From: Nitrososphaerales archaeon TH5893
GTDB taxonomy: Archaea > Thermoproteota > Nitrososphaeria > Nitrososphaerales > Nitrososphaeraceae
Direction: 5' to 3'
NCBI GenBank assembly: GCA_014523685.1
Contig: JAATVT010000038.1
Span: forward strand, 1-15,123
DNA length: 15,123 bases
Positions 12,892-15,123 of the stretch are shown here, piece after piece. The notes beneath the pieces are model-generated. The model was not told the DNA's origin. It was given only the letters and a program-made list of their open reading frames with translations, and did not search any database. Within the stretch, counting starts at the first letter, position 1. Every line of letters begins with the position of its first letter. Made by a program: the position numbers and the translations under genes.

Positions 12892-13770
12892 TTATGCAAC
12901 GGTTTTAAGGCTAAACTCATCTACGATTTGATTTTGTGGAGGTTGATCATTTATTGACGTTATTTCCGCCCTTATTGTATAATTGCTGTTACCTGTGAAG
13001 AAAGGTCCTTCAATATGATATGCTCCAGTACTGCTAAAGTCAGGTCCATAAGATATAGTCTCATTCCCACTGCCTCTTACTAGTTCTAAGGGAAGTGCTT
13101 CGCCGTTAGTAACGTACGTATCTGAAAAGACATTGTTACCTGTATCTCCTCCGGTGCTGTTATCATTCTTAGATATGGTGATATTATAGGCAATTGGTGT
13201 TGTTCGGTCTAAAGGTACTGTTAATGGTTCGATATTAAGCAGTGTCCTGAAATCCTTATTAAAGTCCCAAACTGGTCCTGTGCCTGATGATAGTCCAAAA
13301 TAAGTGCCTCTTTCTATTGCATTACTTACAGATACTACTGCGGCTCTCCACGGATGAATTATGCAATGATATGCGATATCTCCACCCCTGTTAAATGTAT
13401 ATTGAAAGAAAGAGTTTGCAGTTGCAGGCATTACACCTGAATTGAATACTGTACCTATATCAGATGCATTAGGTGAACCACTCGTAACTGTATGGGGTTG
13501 GCCAAAATCGTTGTTAAACCATGCTACAGTGGTACCCGTGGGAACAGCAACTGCAGGTGGATAATAGTGATATGCGCTTTCTCTTTGTGATGCCCCTGGT
13601 ATTATGCTTATTGCGTAATTAGCATCTATGTTCTGTAATGTTGCCATACTTCCAATTTGCGCTGTTACAACATTTGCTGTACTTGGTATGAATCCTACCG
13701 AGATAACTATTACAGAAATGAGGAACACAAGAGCTCCAGCTAGTATTCCGCTATTATAGATTCTATGCAT
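12892..13770 (-). CDS. Plastocyanin-like blue copper protein with extra C-terminal domain
   Basis: A 292-residue exported protein. The signal peptide or N-terminal anchor covers about 8-37 (cut near VTAQ). The plastocyanin-like domain (about 50-150) has VPTGTTVAWFNNDFGQPHTV with His93, then a long loop, then YTFNRGGDIAYHCIIHPW with Cys136 and His139. These are three of the four type 1 copper ligands. The usual axial Met three residues after the second His is Arg142, so the site may be three-coordinate or use another axial ligand. The rest (about 155-292) is a beta-rich Gly/Asn/Thr domain (VWDFNKDFRTLLNIEP, STGAYHIEGPFFTGN) that I cannot name; it resembles an adhesive or cell-surface domain. 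The gene is divergent from the multicopper oxidase gene. An electron-carrier role with that enzyme is inferred. Confidence 0.85.
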   Translation of the reverse strand: MHRIYNSGILAGALVFLISVIVISVGFIPSTANVVTAQIGSMATLQNIDANYAISIIPGASQRESAYHYYPPAVAVPTGTTVAWFNNDFGQPHTVTSGSPNASDIGTVFNSGVMPATANSFFQYTFNRGGDIAYHCIIHPWRAAVVSVSNAIERGTYFGLSSGTGPVWDFNKDFRTLLNIEPLTVPLDRTTPIAYNITISKNDNSTGGDTGNNVFSDTYVTNGEALPLELVRGSGNETISYGPDFSSTGAYHIEGPFFTGNSNYTIRAEITSINDQPPQNQIVDEFSLKTVA

Positions 13771-13791
13771 TATTCCTTATACCAATGGATT

Positions 13792-13803
13792 ACTTATAAA
13801 GTA
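13792..13803 (-). promoter_or_regulatory. TATA box of the blue copper protein gene
   Basis: On the minus strand this reads ACTTTATAAGTA, centred 27 bases before the ATG at 13770. It is one of the clearest archaeal promoters in the window, and the mRNA is probably leaderless. Confidence 0.6.
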
Positions 13804-13870
13804 TATTGCTAATCTGGGGCAAGTCGGGATAAAGAGATAAAATCTGCTATCGTTAGCTAGAGAGGTTACT

Positions 13871-13880
13871 GTATATACTT
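13871..13880 (+). promoter_or_regulatory. TATA box of the multicopper oxidase gene
   Basis: GTATATACTT is centred about 25 bases before the TTG at 13900. It supports TTG initiation on a leaderless transcript. It lies about 70-80 bases from the opposite-facing TATA box at 13792-13803. Confidence 0.5.
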
Positions 13881-13899
13881 GAATGCTCTATAAAGGCCA

Positions 13900-15123
13900 T
13901 TGTCTTTAGTTCTGTCACGAGTAATTGTTTTACTAGCTATTTCGTCATTAATTAACAGTGGCCCTGTTTTGGCTATACCAGTGTCCTCACAATACGATAC
14001 TGGCGTCACGGAGGAAATACAGGAAGAATCACCAACCAAAAAGGACCAACGGTTGGCATCATCTATAACGACAACATCGAATAATACAACGACACAGAAT
14101 AACAATAATTATACCGTCTCAAAAAAATTTACTTTAATAGCACACGAGAGAGTAGTTCAGATATCGCCAGATAATGAGCTCCATCCTGGGGGAATATTTT
14201 ACAAGGCTATGACATTTAATGGAAGTATACCTGCTCCAGCAATTTCAGTCCATGAAGGTGACACCTTTGAGATTACACTAGAAAACAGAGATACTATACC
14301 TCATAGTTTGAATTTACATGGAATTGAAGGTCAAAACCAGTCACTATTGGCCTATGTGGAACCTGGTGACAGCAAGACTTTGAGAGCGACAGCAAATGAT
14401 GTTGGTGTATTTATGTATCACTGCACCGGAGACAACCTAAACGGCATCTGGGAACATATTGCTAGTGGTATGTATGGTGCCATTATAGTCCATCCGAAAA
14501 ATGAGAAACCTGCAAAAGAGTTCTATATGGTATTTGGAGAGATATACAACACTATTGACAAAGGATTATTCTCAGGAACAAATAGAAGTTCCCATGCTAC
14601 TTCTAATTCCAATGTGACAAATAGTACTGCCTCAGACAGGCTATCCTCCACTACAACCACAGGTGGAATCCCACAGCAAGAAATAGGCTCATTTGACATG
14701 AGTAAATTCATTGCAAATAAACCAGATTTGATATTAACAAATGGTATGGCTTACAAATACATACCATTTATTGGCACTCAAACCAAAATGATACTCAATG
14801 AAGATTCAGAGGTATTTAGGGTCAAACCAGGGGAGCTGACGAGATGGTATATAGTTAATGCAGGTCCAAGAGGTCATCTGTCATTTAATTTTGTTGGGGG
14901 CATGATTATTAGTGATCCAAATATGTACAATTTTGATACTTCAACTTCAAAAACATATATGATTTCAATACCACCAGGATCAGCTAAATCAATAGAGACA
15001 GTTTTTCCCGAAGAAGGAGTATATGTTGGAAACGATCATGATATAGGCAGGTTATTGAGTGGTGCAATATTTGTCATAATTGCAAATAATAATTCTTCAT
15101 CTTCCGATCATCCCGCAGGAACA
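13900..15123 (+). CDS. NirK-like two-domain multicopper oxidase, cut by the window end
   Basis: 408 codons are present; the 3' end is outside the window. A TTG start two codons after an in-frame TAA gives a signal peptide (MSLVLSRVIVLLAISSLINS, cut near VLA|IPV). A Thr/Asn/Ser linker (about 45-75) follows, then two cupredoxin domains (about 80-205 and 208 onward). Ligand positions match copper nitrite reductase spacing. Type 1: His135, Cys175, His186, Met191. Type 2: His140 (PHSLNLHG), His174 (YHC) and His380 (GNDHD). The positions aligning with the NirK catalytic Asp98 and His255 are Asn138 and Asn330, so nitrite reduction is doubtful. A low-complexity Ser/Thr insert lies at about 227-258. 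There is no MCO trinuclear His-x-His set, as expected for NirK-type enzymes. It is exported, with the neighbouring blue copper protein as a possible redox partner. Confidence 0.85.
   Translation, partial: MSLVLSRVIVLLAISSLINSGPVLAIPVSSQYDTGVTEEIQEESPTKKDQRLASSITTTSNNTTTQNNNNYTVSKKFTLIAHERVVQISPDNELHPGGIFYKAMTFNGSIPAPAISVHEGDTFEITLENRDTIPHSLNLHGIEGQNQSLLAYVEPGDSKTLRATANDVGVFMYHCTGDNLNGIWEHIASGMYGAIIVHPKNEKPAKEFYMVFGEIYNTIDKGLFSGTNRSSHATSNSNVTNSTASDRLSSTTTTGGIPQQEIGSFDMSKFIANKPDLILTNGMAYKYIPFIGTQTKMILNEDSEVFRVKPGELTRWYIVNAGPRGHLSFNFVGGMIISDPNMYNFDTSTSKTYMISIPPGSAKSIETVFPEEGVYVGNDHDIGRLLSGAIFVIIANNNSSSSDHPAGT

Noticed and set aside
4110..13920. Recurring TGTCACGA word (near 4110, 9362 and 13914)
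   Set aside because: It is only 8-10 bases, with different positions relative to genes and one copy inside a coding region. This is compatible with chance.
13866..14105. Minus-strand frame of 79 codons
   Set aside because: It is antisense to the signal peptide and linker of the multicopper oxidase, which has strong domain evidence.
14523..14711. Minus-strand frame of 62 codons
   Set aside because: It is a shadow of the low-complexity Ser/Thr insert in the oxidase.
1..15123. CRISPR array, transposon, integrase or phage genes
   Set aside because: No regularly spaced repeats, terminal inverted repeats around an ORF, transposase motifs or integrase motifs were found. The 22-base repeat occurs only twice.

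Overview
The window reads as chromosomal DNA of an ammonia-oxidising archaeon (Nitrososphaeria/Thaumarchaeota), most like the soil Nitrososphaera/Nitrosocosmicus group. This is an inference. It rests on the secreted copper proteins (two plastocyanin-like proteins, a cupredoxin-like protein and a NirK-like multicopper oxidase), small stand-alone winged-helix regulators of the archaeal type, and AT-rich intergenic DNA. It also rests on archaeal TATA boxes placed about 25-28 bases before start codons, which implies leaderless mRNAs. Several genes appear to start with TTG.

Layout. 1-125: possible tail of a gene entering from the left. 467-1591: two exported proteins, a CHRD-domain protein and a cupredoxin-like protein that has lost its copper ligands. 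1763-3757: a four-helix membrane protein (minus), a small exported helical protein, and a two-helix membrane protein with a cytosolic domain of unknown function. 3801-4103: a winged-helix regulator (minus) with a candidate operator immediately upstream.

4104-5785 is the most disturbed part. It holds a gene broken by several frameshifts (4303-4839), a GC-rich structured patch with a promoter-like and a terminator-like element (about 4957-5095), a 22-base direct repeat shared by the pseudogene and a later ORF, a DUF2703-like metal-thiol ORF (possibly decayed), and an intact HMA metallochaperone (minus).

6109-7215: a complete patatin-type lipid hydrolase with a long C-terminal domain. 7625-7894: a small helical protein. 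8106-9318: two convergent paralogous UspA stress proteins. 9620-11789: a winged-helix regulator, the C-terminal stump of a TauE/SafE anion exporter, and a CoA-disulfide reductase/NADH oxidase-like flavoprotein, which look like the remains of a sulfur/redox module.

11877-15123: surface and redox proteins: an exported protein with a cupredoxin-like domain, a plastocyanin-like blue copper protein (minus), and, divergent from it, a NirK-like multicopper oxidase cut by the window end. The last two share a 129-base intergenic region and could form an electron donor/acceptor pair outside the membrane. In the oxidase all seven positions expected to bind type 1 and type 2 copper are filled, but both positions aligning with the NirK proton-relay residues are Asn. 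I regard this as the most interesting coding observation.

I found no CRISPR array, tRNA, rRNA, transposase or integrase.
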